Part shown: positions 23,118 to 32,246 of the stretch, in pieces
How the letters are laid out: each line of letters starts with the position of its first letter
Numbering within the stretch: position 1 is the stretch's first letter
From: Micromonospora sp. RP3T
Lineage (GTDB): Bacteria > Actinomycetota > Actinomycetes > Mycobacteriales > Micromonosporaceae
Length of the DNA: 64,000 nucleotides
Direction of reading: 5' to 3'
Assembly: GCF_003027925.1 (NCBI RefSeq)
Contig: NZ_PYPS01000016.1
Location: 62,001-126,000 of the forward strand
Program-made: the position numbers and the translations under genes
The notes under the pieces: generated by a model
What the model was told of the DNA's origin: nothing
What the model saw: only the letters and a program-made list of their open reading frames with translations
Database searches by the model: none

Positions 23118-23651
23118 ATGGACGGGCAGCGGGAGATGCGGGCGGCCGACCGCGACCGGGAGGCCGTCGCGGAGCGGCTCCGGGTGGCGCTGGAGGAGGG
23201 CCGGCTCGGCCTGCACGAGTACGACGAGCGGCTGGCCCGCGCGTACGGCGCCCGGACCTACGGCGAGCTGGACGAGGTGGTGGCCGACCTGCCGGGCCCG
23301 GCGCCCGCCGAGCGGTCCGCGCTGGCGCCCGCCGCGCCGAACCCACCTCCTGCGCCGGTCGTCCCGTCCGACTCCGGCACCTCCAGCGCGGCGACGCCGG
23401 TCAGGTCCCCGGTGGCCGGTGGATCCGGGGTGCCGGAGGCCCGGTCCCGGCTGCTCGGGCTCTGGCTGCCCTGGCTGCGGGTGGCCGCGATCCTGGTGCC
23501 GATCTGGCTGATCGGCGCGGTGGCGTCCGGGCATGCCGCCGGCGTCTGGCCGCTCTGGGTGCTGGGGCCGTGGGGCGGCCTGGTGCTGATGCAGTCGGTC
23601 GGGCTGATCGGCGCGGACCACGGCCGGAAGCGGCGCGACCGCCGCCGATAG
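23118..23651 (+). CDS. DUF1707-type membrane protein
   Basis: 177-residue protein of unknown function. Residues 7-58 (RAADRDREAVAERLRVALEE through YGELDEVVADLPG) form a DUF1707-like helical domain, found at the N-terminus of many actinobacterial membrane proteins. A Pro/Ala-rich linker leads to two hydrophobic helices near 115-160 and a basic tail. ATG chosen at the DUF1707 boundary; a GTG 11 codons upstream is possible. It sits between map and infA, so it interrupts the otherwise universal ribosomal gene order. Confidence 0.8.
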   Translation: MDGQREMRAADRDREAVAERLRVALEEGRLGLHEYDERLARAYGARTYGELDEVVADLPGPAPAERSALAPAAPNPPPAPVVPSDSGTSSAATPVRSPVAGGSGVPEARSRLLGLWLPWLRVAAILVPIWLIGAVASGHAAGVWPLWVLGPWGGLVLMQSVGLIGADHGRKRRDRRR

Positions 23652-23714
23652 CTGTGCCGCTGGTCACAACCGGGCCGGAAATCCGCCGTTCGAGGGATCT
23701 GCCGGCCGGCCGGT

Positions 23715-23744
23715 TTGGCGACGGCGCGCGGGCGGGCGTACACT
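23715..23744 (+). promoter_or_regulatory. probable infA promoter
   Basis: TTGGCG (23715-23720), 18-bp spacer, TACACT (23739-23744), in the 249-base gap before infA. It would start the infA-rpmJ-rpsM-rpsK-rpsD-rpoA-rplQ transcript with a leader of about 150 bases. Confidence 0.55.
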
Positions 23745-23900
23745 TTCAGATCGGCGCACAGCGTCCACTCCGCCATGCCCACCCTGCGCTTCGGTGGGAG
23801 TCGGAGCCGCGGCTGGCGCGGGTTCACTGATCTTGGTCAGTTCGCCCGTGTAAGACGTTGTGGGCCGTCCGGAGCAACCGACGTCAGGACAGCGGAGTAC

Positions 23901-24122
23901 ATGCCGAAAAAAGACGGAGCCATCGAGATCGAGGGTCGGGTCATCGAGCCCCTGCCGAACGCCATGTTCCGGGTGGAGCTCGCGAACGGCCACAAGGTGC
24001 TGGCTCACATCAGCGGCAAGATGCGGCAGCACTACATCCGCATCCTGCCGGAGGACCGGGTCGTCGTCGAACTGTCGCCGTACGACCTGACCCGCGGGCG
24101 CATCGTCTACCGCTACAAGTAA
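23901..24122 (+). CDS. infA: translation initiation factor IF-1
   Basis: Single OB-fold factor that blocks the A site during initiation. 73 residues, full length. [20 protein letters not shown] start, and the invariant [32 protein letters not shown] core. The open frame extends 62 codons upstream but only this ATG matches the family. First gene of the alpha block. Confidence 0.98.
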   Translation: MPKKDGAIEIEGRVIEPLPNAMFRVELANGHKVLAHISGKMRQHYIRILPEDRVVVELSPYDLTRGRIVYRYK

Positions 24123-24213
24123 GCCTGACGACGGCCGGGACGTCCCCGTGTCCGTCTTCGACGTCCGGGTCGCGATCCGTCGCGCTCCGGGCCAGATGGG
24201 AAGTAAGGCAACC

Positions 24214-24327
24214 GTGAAGGTCAAGCCGAGCGTCAAGAGGATCTGCAACAAGTGCCGGGTGATCCGTCGGCACGGCCGGGTCATGGTCATCTGCAGCGAC
24301 CCGCGTCACAAGCAGCGCCAGGGCTGA
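24214..24327 (+). CDS. rpmJ: 50S ribosomal protein L36, zinc type
   Basis: Smallest 50S protein, 37 residues: [20 protein letters not shown] then [16 protein letters not shown]. The CX2C...CX4H zinc ribbon (C11, C14, C27, H32) is complete, so this is the zinc-containing form. GTG start, with GGAAGTAAGG upstream. It sits in its standard place between infA and rpsM; a 155-base gap follows. Confidence 0.97.
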   Translation: MKVKPSVKRICNKCRVIRRHGRVMVICSDPRHKQRQG

Positions 24328-24396
24328 CGCCCCACACATCACCAGCTCGTCCCAGCCGCGGACGGTGCGCCACGCGCGTACCCCCTCGTGGTTGAC

Positions 24397-24415
24397 CCCC
24401 GGTCGGAGGCCGGGG
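24397..24415 (+). terminator. hairpin between rpmJ and rpsM
   Basis: Six-bp stem (24397-24402 with 24410-24415) with a seven-base loop in the 155-base gap. Weak candidate for an attenuator or leader structure upstream of rpsM; no promoter was convincing here. Confidence 0.35.
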
Positions 24416-24482
24416 CCCGCTCGGGCAGCGGGGTGGGACGGGTCCACACCTCCGCCACAAACCATGAGGAGTACGCCCGCAC

Positions 24483-24863
24483 ATGGCACGTCTAGTCGGC
24501 GTGGATCTCCCCCGCGAGAAGCGGATGGAGATCGCGCTCACCTACATCTTCGGGGTCGGCCGTACCCGCGCCCTGGAGACGCTCGCCGCGACCGGCATCT
24601 CGCCGGACAAGCGCGTTCGGGACCTCACGGACGAGGAGCTCGTCGAGCTCCGGAACCACATCGAGGGCAACTACAAGGTTGAAGGCGACCTGCGCCGCGA
24701 GGTCGCCGCTGACATCCGCCGCAAGGTCGAGATCGGCTGCTACGCCGGCATCCGGCACCGCCGCGGTCTGCCCGTGCGTGGTCAGCGCACCAAGACCAAC
24801 GCGCGGACCCGGAAGGGCCCGAAGCGGACCGTGGCCGGCAAGAAGAAGCCCGGCAAGAAGTAA
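24483..24863 (+). CDS. rpsM: 30S ribosomal protein S13
   Basis: 30S head protein making intersubunit bridges to L5 and touching P-site tRNA through its basic tail. 126 residues. [20 protein letters not shown] start; [20 protein letters not shown] and a Lys-rich end (AGKKKPGKK). ATGAGGAG upstream is the ribosome binding site. rpsK follows after 18 bases. Confidence 0.98.
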   Translation: MARLVGVDLPREKRMEIALTYIFGVGRTRALETLAATGISPDKRVRDLTDEELVELRNHIEGNYKVEGDLRREVAADIRRKVEIGCYAGIRHRRGLPVRGQRTKTNARTRKGPKRTVAGKKKPGKK

Positions 24864-24881
24864 CTAGGAGCGCACAGACTT

Positions 24882-25289
24882 ATGCCACCGAAGGCTCGTG
24901 CCGGAGCCGCCGTCAAGAAGGTCCGGCGCAAGGAACGCAAGAACGTCGCCCACGGGCAGGCGCACATCAAGAGCACCTTCAACAACACCATCGTGTCCAT
25001 CACGGACCCGACCGGTGCGGTCATCTCCTGGGCCTCCTCCGGCCAGGTGGGCTTCAAGGGCTCCCGCAAGTCGACCCCGTTCGCCGCGCAGCTGGCCGCC
25101 GAGGCCGCCGCGCGTCGGGCCATGGAGCACGGCATGCGCAAGGTCGACGTGTTCGTCAAGGGCCCCGGCTCCGGCCGGGAGACCGCCATCCGTTCGCTGC
25201 AGGCCGCCGGTCTCGAGGTCGGGCAGATTTCCGACGTCACGCCGCAGCCGCACAACGGGTGCCGTCCGCCGAAGCGTCGCCGGGTCTGA
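24882..25289 (+). CDS. rpsK: 30S ribosomal protein S11
   Basis: 30S platform protein near the E site and the Shine-Dalgarno helix. 135 residues. [35 protein letters not shown] and the C-terminal [13 protein letters not shown] identify S11. AGGAGCGCACAGACTT precedes the ATG. rpsD follows after 14 bases. Confidence 0.98.
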   Translation: MPPKARAGAAVKKVRRKERKNVAHGQAHIKSTFNNTIVSITDPTGAVISWASSGQVGFKGSRKSTPFAAQLAAEAAARRAMEHGMRKVDVFVKGPGSGRETAIRSLQAAGLEVGQISDVTPQPHNGCRPPKRRRV

Positions 25290-25303
25290 GAGGTTAGAGA
25301 GAG

Positions 25304-25930
25304 ATGGCTCGTTACACCGGTGCTGACTGCCGCCGTTGCCGGCGGGAGAAGATGAAGCTGTTCCTCAAGGGCAGCAAGTGCGATGGTCCGAAGTGCCCGT
25401 TCGAGTCCCGGCCGTTCCCGCCCGGGCAGCACGGCCGCGGCCGCACGAAGGAGACGGAGTACCTGCTCCAGCTCCGTGAGAAGCAGAAGGCCCGTCGTGT
25501 CTACGGCGTGCTGGAGAAGCAGTTCCGCGGCTACTACGAAGAGGCCGTGGGCAAGAAGGCCAAGACCGGTGAGGTTCTGCTCCAGATCCTCGAGTCGCGG
25601 CTGGACAACGTGGTCTACCGGGCCGGCTACGCCAAGTCCCGGGACATGGCCCGTCAGCTGGTAAAGCACGGTCACTTCACGGTGAACGGCAAGAAGGTCG
25701 ACATCCCGTCGTTCCGCGTCAAGGAGCACGACATCATCGAGGTCCGGGGCAAGAGCAAGGAGCTCACCCCGTTCATCGTCGCGCAGGCCGAGGCCGGCTC
25801 CAAGACCGTTCCGGCGTGGCTCGAGGCCATCCCCAGCCAGATGAAGGTCCTCGTGCACTCGCTCCCGGCCCGTCAGGTGATCGACACCCAGGTCCAGGAG
25901 CAGCTGATCGTCGAGCTCTACTCCAAGTAA
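25304..25930 (+). CDS. rpsD: 30S ribosomal protein S4, zinc type
   Basis: Primary 16S-binding protein of the 30S body with an S4 RNA-binding domain (residues about 95-160, LESRLDNVVYRAGYAKSRDM). 208 residues. The N-terminus has four cysteines in CRRCRREKMKLFLKGSKC and GPKC, the zinc-binding form; some actinobacteria also carry a Cys-free paralogue. A hairpin and 95 bases separate it from rpoA. Confidence 0.98.
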   Translation: MARYTGADCRRCRREKMKLFLKGSKCDGPKCPFESRPFPPGQHGRGRTKETEYLLQLREKQKARRVYGVLEKQFRGYYEEAVGKKAKTGEVLLQILESRLDNVVYRAGYAKSRDMARQLVKHGHFTVNGKKVDIPSFRVKEHDIIEVRGKSKELTPFIVAQAEAGSKTVPAWLEAIPSQMKVLVHSLPARQVIDTQVQEQLIVELYSK

Positions 25931-25940
25931 GGGCTCGTTG

Positions 25941-25970
25941 CGGTGGCCCGTCCTGCGGGGCGGGCCACCG
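25941..25970 (+). terminator. hairpin between rpsD and rpoA
   Basis: Thirteen-pair stem (25941-25953 with 25958-25970, one wobble) with a TGCG loop, ten bases past the rpsD stop and without a U-run. It lies inside the alpha block and may lower or stabilise transcript ends before rpoA. Confidence 0.65.
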
Positions 25971-26025
25971 GAACAGTTGTGTCGTGGGCGTCAAATAGCG
26001 GGCGCCCCGGAAGAGAAGAGAAAAG

Positions 26026-27048
26026 ATGCTCATCAGCCAGCGACCGTCTCTCTCCGAAGAGTCGATCAACGAGACCCGGTCCAAGTTCACCATCGAGCCG
26101 CTGGAGCCCGGTTTCGGCTACACGCTCGGCAACTCGCTCCGGCGTACGCTGCTGTCGTCCATCCCGGGCGCGGCGGTCACCTCGATCAAGATCGACGGTG
26201 TGCTGCACGAGTTCACCACCATCCCCGGTGTCAAGGAGGACGTGGTCGAGCTCGTCATGAACATCAAGGAGCTGTGCGTCAGCTCCGAGCACGACGAGCC
26301 GGTCAGCATGTACCTGCGCAAGCAGGGCCCGGGCGACGTGACCGCCGGTGACATCCAGCCCCCGGCCGGTGTCTCCGTGCACAACCCGGACCTGAAGCTC
26401 GCCACCCTCAACGGCAAGGGCCGGCTCGACATGGAGCTGACCGTCGAGCGGGGTCGGGGCTACGTCACCGCCGCGCAGAACAAGCAGGCGGGCGCCGAGA
26501 TCGGCCGGATCCCGGTCGACTCGATCTACTCGCCGGTGCTGAAGGTGACGTACCGCGTCGAGGCGACCCGGGTCGAGCAGCGGACCGACTTCGACCGGCT
26601 GATCATCGACGTCGAGACCAAGCCGTCGATGGGCCCGCGTACCGCGCTGGCCTCCGCCGGCTCGACGCTGGTGGAGCTGTTCGGGCTCGCCCGCGAGCTG
26701 GACGAGACCGCCGAGGGCATCGACATCGGGCCGTCCCCGCAGGACGCCCAGCTGGCGGCGGACCTGGCTCTGCCGATCGAGGAGCTGGACCTCACCGTCC
26801 GTTCCTACAACTGCCTCAAGCGCGAGGGCATCAACTCCGTTGGTGAGCTGATCGGGCGTACCGAGGCCGACCTTCTCGACATCCGCAACTTCGGTCAGAA
26901 GTCGATCGACGAGGTCAAGATGAAGCTCGCCGGGATGGGCCTGGGGCTGAAGGACTCGGCTCCGAACTTCGACCCGGCGCACGTCGTGGACGCCTTCGGC
27001 GAGGCCGACTACGACACCGACGACTACCGCGAGACCGAGCAGCTCTAG
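26026..27048 (+). CDS. rpoA: RNA polymerase alpha subunit
   Basis: Scaffold for RNA polymerase assembly and activator contact. 340 residues. N-terminal dimerisation domain with [20 protein letters not shown]; linker near 235-250; C-terminal domain with [20 protein letters not shown] and [19 protein letters not shown], the DNA (UP element) and regulator-binding surface. Acidic tail ending [19 protein letters not shown] upstream is purine-rich. rplQ follows after 34 bases. Confidence 0.98.
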   Translation: MLISQRPSLSEESINETRSKFTIEPLEPGFGYTLGNSLRRTLLSSIPGAAVTSIKIDGVLHEFTTIPGVKEDVVELVMNIKELCVSSEHDEPVSMYLRKQGPGDVTAGDIQPPAGVSVHNPDLKLATLNGKGRLDMELTVERGRGYVTAAQNKQAGAEIGRIPVDSIYSPVLKVTYRVEATRVEQRTDFDRLIIDVETKPSMGPRTALASAGSTLVELFGLARELDETAEGIDIGPSPQDAQLAADLALPIEELDLTVRSYNCLKREGINSVGELIGRTEADLLDIRNFGQKSIDEVKMKLAGMGLGLKDSAPNFDPAHVVDAFGEADYDTDDYRETEQL

Positions 27049-27082
27049 TCCGCGCTGCCGCCACACCTGAGGAGCACCAAGC

Positions 27083-27643
27083 ATGCCCACGCCCACCAAG
27101 GGCCCCCGCCTCGGCGGCAGCCCCGCGCACGAGCGGCTGATGCTGGCCAACCTGGCCACCGCGCTGTTCCAGCACGGCAAGATCCAGACCACCGAGACGA
27201 AGGCCCGGCGGCTCCGTCCGCTGGCCGAGCAGCTCATCACCAAGGCCAAGCGCGGCGACCTCGCCTCGCGTCGGCGGGTGGCGGGCGTCGTCAAGGACAA
27301 GGACGTGGTCTACTCCCTGTTCGACCAGATCGCGCCCCGGTACGCCAACCGCAACGGTGGCTACACCCGGATCGTGAAGACCGGTCCGCGCAAGGGTGAC
27401 GCCGCTCCGATGGCGATCATCGAGCTGGTCGAGGAGCTTCAGGTCGCCGAGCCCAAGGCGAACAAGAAGACCGCCGCCCGCAAGGCCGCCCAGCAGGACA
27501 AGGTCGAGGCCCTGGCCCCGGCCGAGGAGGCCCCCAAGGCCAGCACCGGCGACCAGGACGCCGAGGCTCCGGTCTCCGCCTCGGGTGACACCGCCGCCGC
27601 CCGCGAGGACAGCGACGAGGCCACCGAGAACGACAAGGCCTGA
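27083..27643 (+). CDS. rplQ: 50S ribosomal protein L17, acidic tail
   Basis: 50S protein near the tunnel exit. Core residues 1-118 ([20 protein letters not shown] through [10 protein letters not shown]) are a complete L17. A further 65 or so residues are Ala/Glu/Asp-rich and end in [11 protein letters not shown]; actinobacterial L17 often carries such a tail, function unknown. GGAGCACCAAGC precedes the ATG. A terminator follows. Confidence 0.97.
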   Translation: MPTPTKGPRLGGSPAHERLMLANLATALFQHGKIQTTETKARRLRPLAEQLITKAKRGDLASRRRVAGVVKDKDVVYSLFDQIAPRYANRNGGYTRIVKTGPRKGDAAPMAIIELVEELQVAEPKANKKTAARKAAQQDKVEALAPAEEAPKASTGDQDAEAPVSASGDTAAAREDSDEATENDKA

Positions 27644-27656
27644 GTTCAGGCTCGAC

Positions 27657-27690
27657 CGGGCCCGGCATCCCCACGGGGGTGCCGGGCCCG
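27657..27690 (+). terminator. terminator after rplQ
   Basis: Fourteen-pair stem (27657-27670 with 27677-27690, one wobble), six-base loop, 13 bases past the rplQ stop. It ends only 23 bases before truA, so truA is expressed by read-through or from its own weak promoter. Confidence 0.75.
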
Positions 27691-27713
27691 TCGCCGTCAA
27701 CGGGAGGTACGAG

Positions 27714-28547
27714 GTGGACGAGCGGACCCGGCTGCGGCTGGACGTCTCGTACGACGGCACCGACTTCTCCGGGTGGGCGCCCCAGCCCACCCGGCGCACG
27801 GTCGCCGGCGTGCTCATGGCGACGCTGGACCTGGTGCTCGGCGCCGGCACGGTCACCGGGCTCACCGTGGCCGGGCGGACCGACGCCGGGGTGCACGCCA
27901 CCGGGCAGGTCTGCCACCTGGACCTGCCGACCGAGGTGTGGCGGGCGCACGAGGGGCGGCTGCTGCGCCGGCTGGCCCGGCTGCTCCCGCCGGACGCCCG
28001 GGTACGCGCGATGACCGAGGTGCCGGCCGACTTCGACGCCCGGTTCTCGGCCACCTTCCGGCGTTACGAGTACCGGGTCACCGACGCGCCGTGGGGCGCC
28101 GAGCCGCTGCGTCGGCGGGACACGCTGGCCTGGCCGAAGCCGCTGGACCGGGCCGCGTTGAACGAGGCCGCGGCCGGTCTGGTGGGCGAGCACGACTTCG
28201 CCGCGTACTGCCGGCGCAAGGAGAACGCCACCACGCTGCGCGAGGTGACCCGGCTGGACTGGCGGCGCGACCCGGACGGGATCCTGGTCGCCACCGTGCA
28301 GGCCGACGCGTTCTGCCAGAACATGGTGCGCAGTCTGGTCGGCGCCATGCTGGTCGCCGGTGACGGCCGGCGGCCGGTCGAGTGGCCGGCCGGGCTGCTG
28401 ACCCGCCGGGAGCGGTCCAGCGAGGTCACCGTGGCGCCCGCGCACGGCCTCGCGCTGGTCGAGGTCGGCTACCCGGCCGACCCGGCGGAGTACGCCCGCC
28501 GCGCCGAGCGGACCCGCCGGCTGCGGGTCCCGGTCGCCGAGGGCTGA
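27714..28547 (+). CDS. truA: tRNA pseudouridine(38-40) synthase
   Basis: Converts U38-U40 of tRNA anticodon arms to pseudouridine. 277 residues. Catalytic Asp57 in VAGRTDAGVHATGQ; LRLDVSYDGTDFSGWAPQP at the N-terminus and FCQNMVRSLVGAMLVAG near the C-terminus are family marks. GTG start with GGGAGG six bases upstream; the frame is open back into rplQ but without conserved sequence. Last gene of the ribosomal cluster; a convergent gene follows. Confidence 0.96.
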   Translation: MDERTRLRLDVSYDGTDFSGWAPQPTRRTVAGVLMATLDLVLGAGTVTGLTVAGRTDAGVHATGQVCHLDLPTEVWRAHEGRLLRRLARLLPPDARVRAMTEVPADFDARFSATFRRYEYRVTDAPWGAEPLRRRDTLAWPKPLDRAALNEAAAGLVGEHDFAAYCRRKENATTLREVTRLDWRRDPDGILVATVQADAFCQNMVRSLVGAMLVAGDGRRPVEWPAGLLTRRERSSEVTVAPAHGLALVEVGYPADPAEYARRAERTRRLRVPVAEG

Positions 28548-28593
28548 GCCCGCCGGTCGCCGAGGCGGTGCCGGCCGGTCGGGAGACGGCGAA

Positions 28594-28623
28594 CGGCCCG
28601 CCACCCGAGTGGATGGCGGGCCG
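28594..28623. terminator. bidirectional terminator, truA / membrane protein
   Basis: Ten-bp stem (28594-28603 with 28614-28623), ten-base loop, in the 89-base gap between two convergent genes. It can serve both strands. Confidence 0.6.
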
Positions 28624-28636
28624 GGGAAGTGCCGCT

Positions 28637-29794
28637 TCAGTCGTCGGTGCCGCGCTGGCCGGCGCTGTCCTCGGTCGGACCGTCGGTGGGCTGGCCGGCG
28701 GTGCCGCCGGCGGCCCGGTGGTCCAGCACGTTCCGGTTCAGGTGCAGCTCGATCAGGTCGAACATGATCTCGCGGGCGACCGCGTCGTCGGTCGGGATCC
28801 GTTCCCCATCCGCGCGGGTGACCAGGCAGAAGGCCAGGTAGTGGCCGCGTACCTGCCAGCCGACCCGGGCGGCGGCCTTCTCCACCGCCTCGGTGCCCTC
28901 ACCCGCCGGCAGGCCCCGGAGCCGTCCCTGGCGGTCGTCCAGCAGCGGCCGGATCCGGTCCCGTACCCGCTGGGCGCTGGCCAGGTCGGTCAGGTTGAAC
29001 AGGCCGGCGGTGAGCAGGTGGTCGCCGTCGGGGGAGCGGAGCGTGCCCCGGACGACCTGGTTGCACCCGAGCCGGACCAGCAGGTCGGCGATCTCGCCGG
29101 TGGCCGATACCGCGCAGTCGGTGCTGGCCTGCGTCTTGAGCACCCGGTACGCCGGCTTGCCGTCGGTGACCACGAGTTGCTTGCCCGGGAACAGTTCCTT
29201 GGCGGTGAGCGTCGCCTGGTCGGTGTCCCGGGAGTCCAGGTCGGACCGGCCGGGCACGCTCGACTCGGTCGCCTGCGGCGGTGGGGTCTGCTCGCTCGTC
29301 GGCGGCGTGTCGGCCCGCTCGTCGAGCAGCGCCGCGACGGCCAGGCCGGTGAGGGAGAGCAGGAGCAGCACGGCGGCGCCGCCGACCAGCGCCTGCCAGA
29401 ACCGGCCACCGCCGCGGCGGCCGGCTCGCCGGTTCCGTGACTGGTCGGGCAGGCTCGCGGTGCGGAACGTCGGGCTGGCCGGGATCGGCACGGTCGGGCG
29501 TGCCGTCGCGGCCGGCACCGGCTGCGGCACCGGCGGGGCGGGCTGGGGCACCGGCGCGGGCTCCCGGGGCGGCGTGGGCACCGGTGCGGGCGGTGCGGGT
29601 GGCGCGGGGGCGGGTGCCCGGGCGTCGTCGAGGGCCGGGCGGGCGGCCCGGGCCGGTGGCAGCGACGGCGTGGGGAAGCGGGACGGCGACGGGCCCGCCG
29701 GTGGCGGCGTCGCGACCACGGGCCCGACCGGGGCCGGCCCGGGCTCCGGATATTCGAGGAAGGCGTCCTCATCGGACTCGTACCGGTACACCAT
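28637..29794 (-). CDS. membrane-anchored protein of unknown function
   Basis: 385 residues. Acidic N-terminus (VYRYESDEDAFLEYPEPGP), then a Pro/Ala-rich cytoplasmic stretch to about 125, one membrane helix (about 133-158, ALVGGAAVLLLLSLTGLAVAALL), and an extracellular C-terminal domain of about 225 residues with a pair of cysteines (DCAVSATG and GCNQVV) that could form a disulfide. No known catalytic motif was recognised. AGAGTA at 29802-29807 reads TACTCT on the minus strand, seven bases before the ATG, so the mRNA may be leaderless. Confidence 0.75.
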   Translation of the reverse strand: MVYRYESDEDAFLEYPEPGPAPVGPVVATPPPAGPSPSRFPTPSLPPARAARPALDDARAPAPAPPAPPAPVPTPPREPAPVPQPAPPVPQPVPAATARPTVPIPASPTFRTASLPDQSRNRRAGRRGGGRFWQALVGGAAVLLLLSLTGLAVAALLDERADTPPTSEQTPPPQATESSVPGRSDLDSRDTDQATLTAKELFPGKQLVVTDGKPAYRVLKTQASTDCAVSATGEIADLLVRLGCNQVVRGTLRSPDGDHLLTAGLFNLTDLASAQRVRDRIRPLLDDRQGRLRGLPAGEGTEAVEKAAARVGWQVRGHYLAFCLVTRADGERIPTDDAVAREIMFDLIELHLNRNVLDHRAAGGTAGQPTDGPTEDSAGQRGTDD

Positions 29795-29801
29795 GTGGGA
29801 T

Positions 29802-29807
29802 AGAGTA
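29802..29807 (-). promoter_or_regulatory. possible -10 of leaderless transcript
   Basis: TACTCT on the minus strand ends seven bases before the ATG at 29794, which would place transcription start at or near the start codon. No good -35 was found upstream. Confidence 0.35.
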
Positions 29808-29919
29808 GGGCCGATTATCCCTTTCAGGGGGAATATCGGGAAATTCCGACGGGGTGGCGTCGCTCCCTGCCCGCCGTACCGTCGCCCGGCCCGCCACCCG
29901 CCGGTGCGAGAATGCCCGC

Positions 29920-30525
29920 GTGACCGGCGACCACTACTTCACCGCTGAGCCCACGACCCCGGCCCGCCCACGCGAGGTCGAGTTCTCCGTCGCCGGGCGC
30001 GACTACACGCTCACCTCGGCCGGCGGGGTCTTCTCCGCCGACCGGCTCGACCCCGGCACCGCCGTGCTGCTGCGCAAGGCCGACCTGCCGGCCGCCGACG
30101 CCGCCGGCCCGCTGCTCGACATCGGCTGCGGGTTCGGCCCGATCACCTGCGTCCTCGCCACGGTCGCGCCGGCCGCCACGGTCTGGGCGGTGGACGTCAA
30201 CGAACGGGCCCGCGCGCTCACCACGGCCAACGCCGCCCGCGTCGACGCGGCCGACCGGGTCCACGCCGTCGCCCCGGACGACCTGCCGGCGGACGTCACG
30301 TTCGCGCAGATCTGGTCGAACCCGCCGATCCACATCGGCAAGGCCGAACTGCACGACCTGCTGCTGCGCTGGCTGCCCCGGCTCACCCCGGACGGCGTGG
30401 CCTGGCTGGTCGTGGCCCGGCACCTCGGCGGCGACTCGCTGCACCGCTGGCTGGTCGAGCAGGGGTGGCAGGTGCAGCGGCACGCCAGCCAGAAGGGCTA
30501 CCGGGTGCTCCGCGTCACCCGGTAA
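29920..30525 (+). CDS. RsmC-like methyltransferase
   Basis: 201-residue class I SAM-dependent methyltransferase of the MTS (small) family. SAM-binding LLDIGCGFGPITCVLA and acidic loop VWAVDVNERA; catalytic NPPI in IWSNPPIHIGK, typical of enzymes that methylate N6/N2 of bases, such as the 16S G1207 enzyme RsmC. It lacks the duplicated N-terminal half of E. coli RsmC. GTG start gives TGDHYFTAEPTTPARPREVEF; the upstream open frame is Arg/Pro-rich and not conserved. The substrate is probably rRNA, not proven by sequence. Confidence 0.85.
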   Translation: MTGDHYFTAEPTTPARPREVEFSVAGRDYTLTSAGGVFSADRLDPGTAVLLRKADLPAADAAGPLLDIGCGFGPITCVLATVAPAATVWAVDVNERARALTTANAARVDAADRVHAVAPDDLPADVTFAQIWSNPPIHIGKAELHDLLLRWLPRLTPDGVAWLVVARHLGGDSLHRWLVEQGWQVQRHASQKGYRVLRVTR

Positions 30526-30566
30526 TCCGGTGTCGGCCGGGCCGTCGGCTCGGGCAGGATGCCCGC

Positions 30567-32246
30567 GTGGGATACGTGGACGTGGCAGGGGTCGGGCACA
30601 TCCTCCCGGACGGGCGGGAGTTGTTCCGCGACGTGTCGTTCCGGGTCGGTGAGGGCGCCAAGGTGGCGCTCGTCGGCCCCAACGGCGCCGGCAAGACGAC
30701 GCTGCTCCGGATGGTCGCCGGCGACCTGCCGGTGCCCACCGGCGCGATCGCCCGCGCCGGCGGGCTCGGCGTGATGCGGCAGTTCATCGGCATGATCGGT
30801 GACGAGTCGACGCTCGCCGACCTGGCCCTGTCACTCGCGCCGCCCGCGCTGCGCGACGCCGGGCGCCGGCTGGTCGAGACCGAGGCGGCCATGCGGACGG
30901 CCGAGGTCCGCGGCAAGTTCAGCTCCGCCGCCGGCAAGGCCCAGCTCGCGTACGCCGACGCGCTGGCCGCCTGGGGCGAAGTCGGCGGGTACGACGCCGA
31001 GGTGCTCTTCGACACCGTCACCACCATCGTGCTGGACCTGCCGTGGGACGCCGCCCGCGACCGACCGGTCCGGACGCTCTCCGGCGGCCAGCAGAAACGC
31101 TTCGCGCTGGAGCTGCTGCTGCGCGGCCCGGACGAGGTGCTGCTGCTCGACGAGCCGGACAACTTCCTCGACGTGCCCGGCAAACGGTGGCTGGAGGCGC
31201 GGCTGCGGGAGTCCGCCAAGTCGGTGCTCTACGTCTCGCACGACCGGGAGCTGCTGGCGCAGACCGCCGACCGGGTGGTCGCAGTGGAGGGCGGCAGCGC
31301 CTGGGTGCACCCGGGCGGCTTCGCGAGCTGGCACGACGCGCGGGTGGCCCGGCACGCCCGCCTCGACGAGCTGCGCCGGCGCTGGGACGAGGAACACCAG
31401 AAGCTGCGCGAACTGATGCTGATGTACAAGCAGAAGGCCGCGTACAACGACGGGCTGGCCTCCCGCTACCAGGCCGCGCAGACCCGGCTGCGCAAGTTCG
31501 AGGAGGCCGGGCCGCCGCCCGTACCCCCGAAGGACCAGGACATCCGGATGCGGCTGACCGGCGGGCGGACCGGCAAGCGCGCGGTGATCGCCGAGCAGCT
31601 GGAGCTGGACGGCCTGACCTACCCGTTCGACCTGGAACTCTGGTACGGCGACCGGGTCGCGGTGCTCGGCGCGAACGGGACCGGCAAGTCGCACTTCCTG
31701 CGTCTGCTGGCGCGTGGCGGCACCGACCCCGAGCCGGGCAACACGCCCGTCGACGGCGCCGCCGCGCTCGCGCCGGTCGCGCACGGCGGCGTGGTGCGGC
31801 TCGGCGCCCGGGTCCGGCCGGGGCACTTCTCGCAGACCCACGACCGCCCGGAGCTGATGGCGAAGACGCTTGTCGAGGTGCTGTGGCGCGGCGACGAGCA
31901 CCGGGCCGGCATGGACCGGCACGCGGCCATGGCGGCGCTGTCCCGCTACGAGCTGGCCGGCCAGGGCGACCAGCGCTTCGGCACGCTCTCCGGCGGCCAG
32001 CAGGCCCGTTTCCTGGTGCTGCTGCTGGAGCTGTCCGGGGCCACGCTGCTGCTGCTCGACGAGCCGACCGACAACCTCGACCTGGCCTCCGCCGAGGCGC
32101 TGGAGGCCGGGCTGACCGCGTTCGACGGCACGGTGGTCGCGGTGACGCACGACAGGTGGTTCACCCGCACCTTCGACCGCTTCGTGCTGTTCCGCGGCGA
32201 CGGGGACGTGGTGGAGACGCCGGAGCCGGTCTGGGACGTCGGATGA
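30567..32246 (+). CDS. ABC-F family ATPase
   Basis: Soluble protein with two ATP-binding cassettes and no membrane domain, 559 residues. Walker A: GPNGAGKT near 42 and GANGTGKS near 371. Signatures LSGGQQKRF and LSGGQQARF. Walker B LLLDEPDNFLD and LLLDEPTDNLD. Between them is a charged linker (HARLDELRRRWDEEHQKL region), the part that enters the E site in ABC-F translation and ribosome-protection factors. GTG start. Its stop overlaps the next start by four bases. Role could be housekeeping (EttA-like) or antibiotic resistance; sequence alone does not decide. Confidence 0.9.
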   Translation: MGYVDVAGVGHILPDGRELFRDVSFRVGEGAKVALVGPNGAGKTTLLRMVAGDLPVPTGAIARAGGLGVMRQFIGMIGDESTLADLALSLAPPALRDAGRRLVETEAAMRTAEVRGKFSSAAGKAQLAYADALAAWGEVGGYDAEVLFDTVTTIVLDLPWDAARDRPVRTLSGGQQKRFALELLLRGPDEVLLLDEPDNFLDVPGKRWLEARLRESAKSVLYVSHDRELLAQTADRVVAVEGGSAWVHPGGFASWHDARVARHARLDELRRRWDEEHQKLRELMLMYKQKAAYNDGLASRYQAAQTRLRKFEEAGPPPVPPKDQDIRMRLTGGRTGKRAVIAEQLELDGLTYPFDLELWYGDRVAVLGANGTGKSHFLRLLARGGTDPEPGNTPVDGAAALAPVAHGGVVRLGARVRPGHFSQTHDRPELMAKTLVEVLWRGDEHRAGMDRHAAMAALSRYELAGQGDQRFGTLSGGQQARFLVLLLELSGATLLLLDEPTDNLDLASAEALEAGLTAFDGTVVAVTHDRWFTRTFDRFVLFRGDGDVVETPEPVWDVG

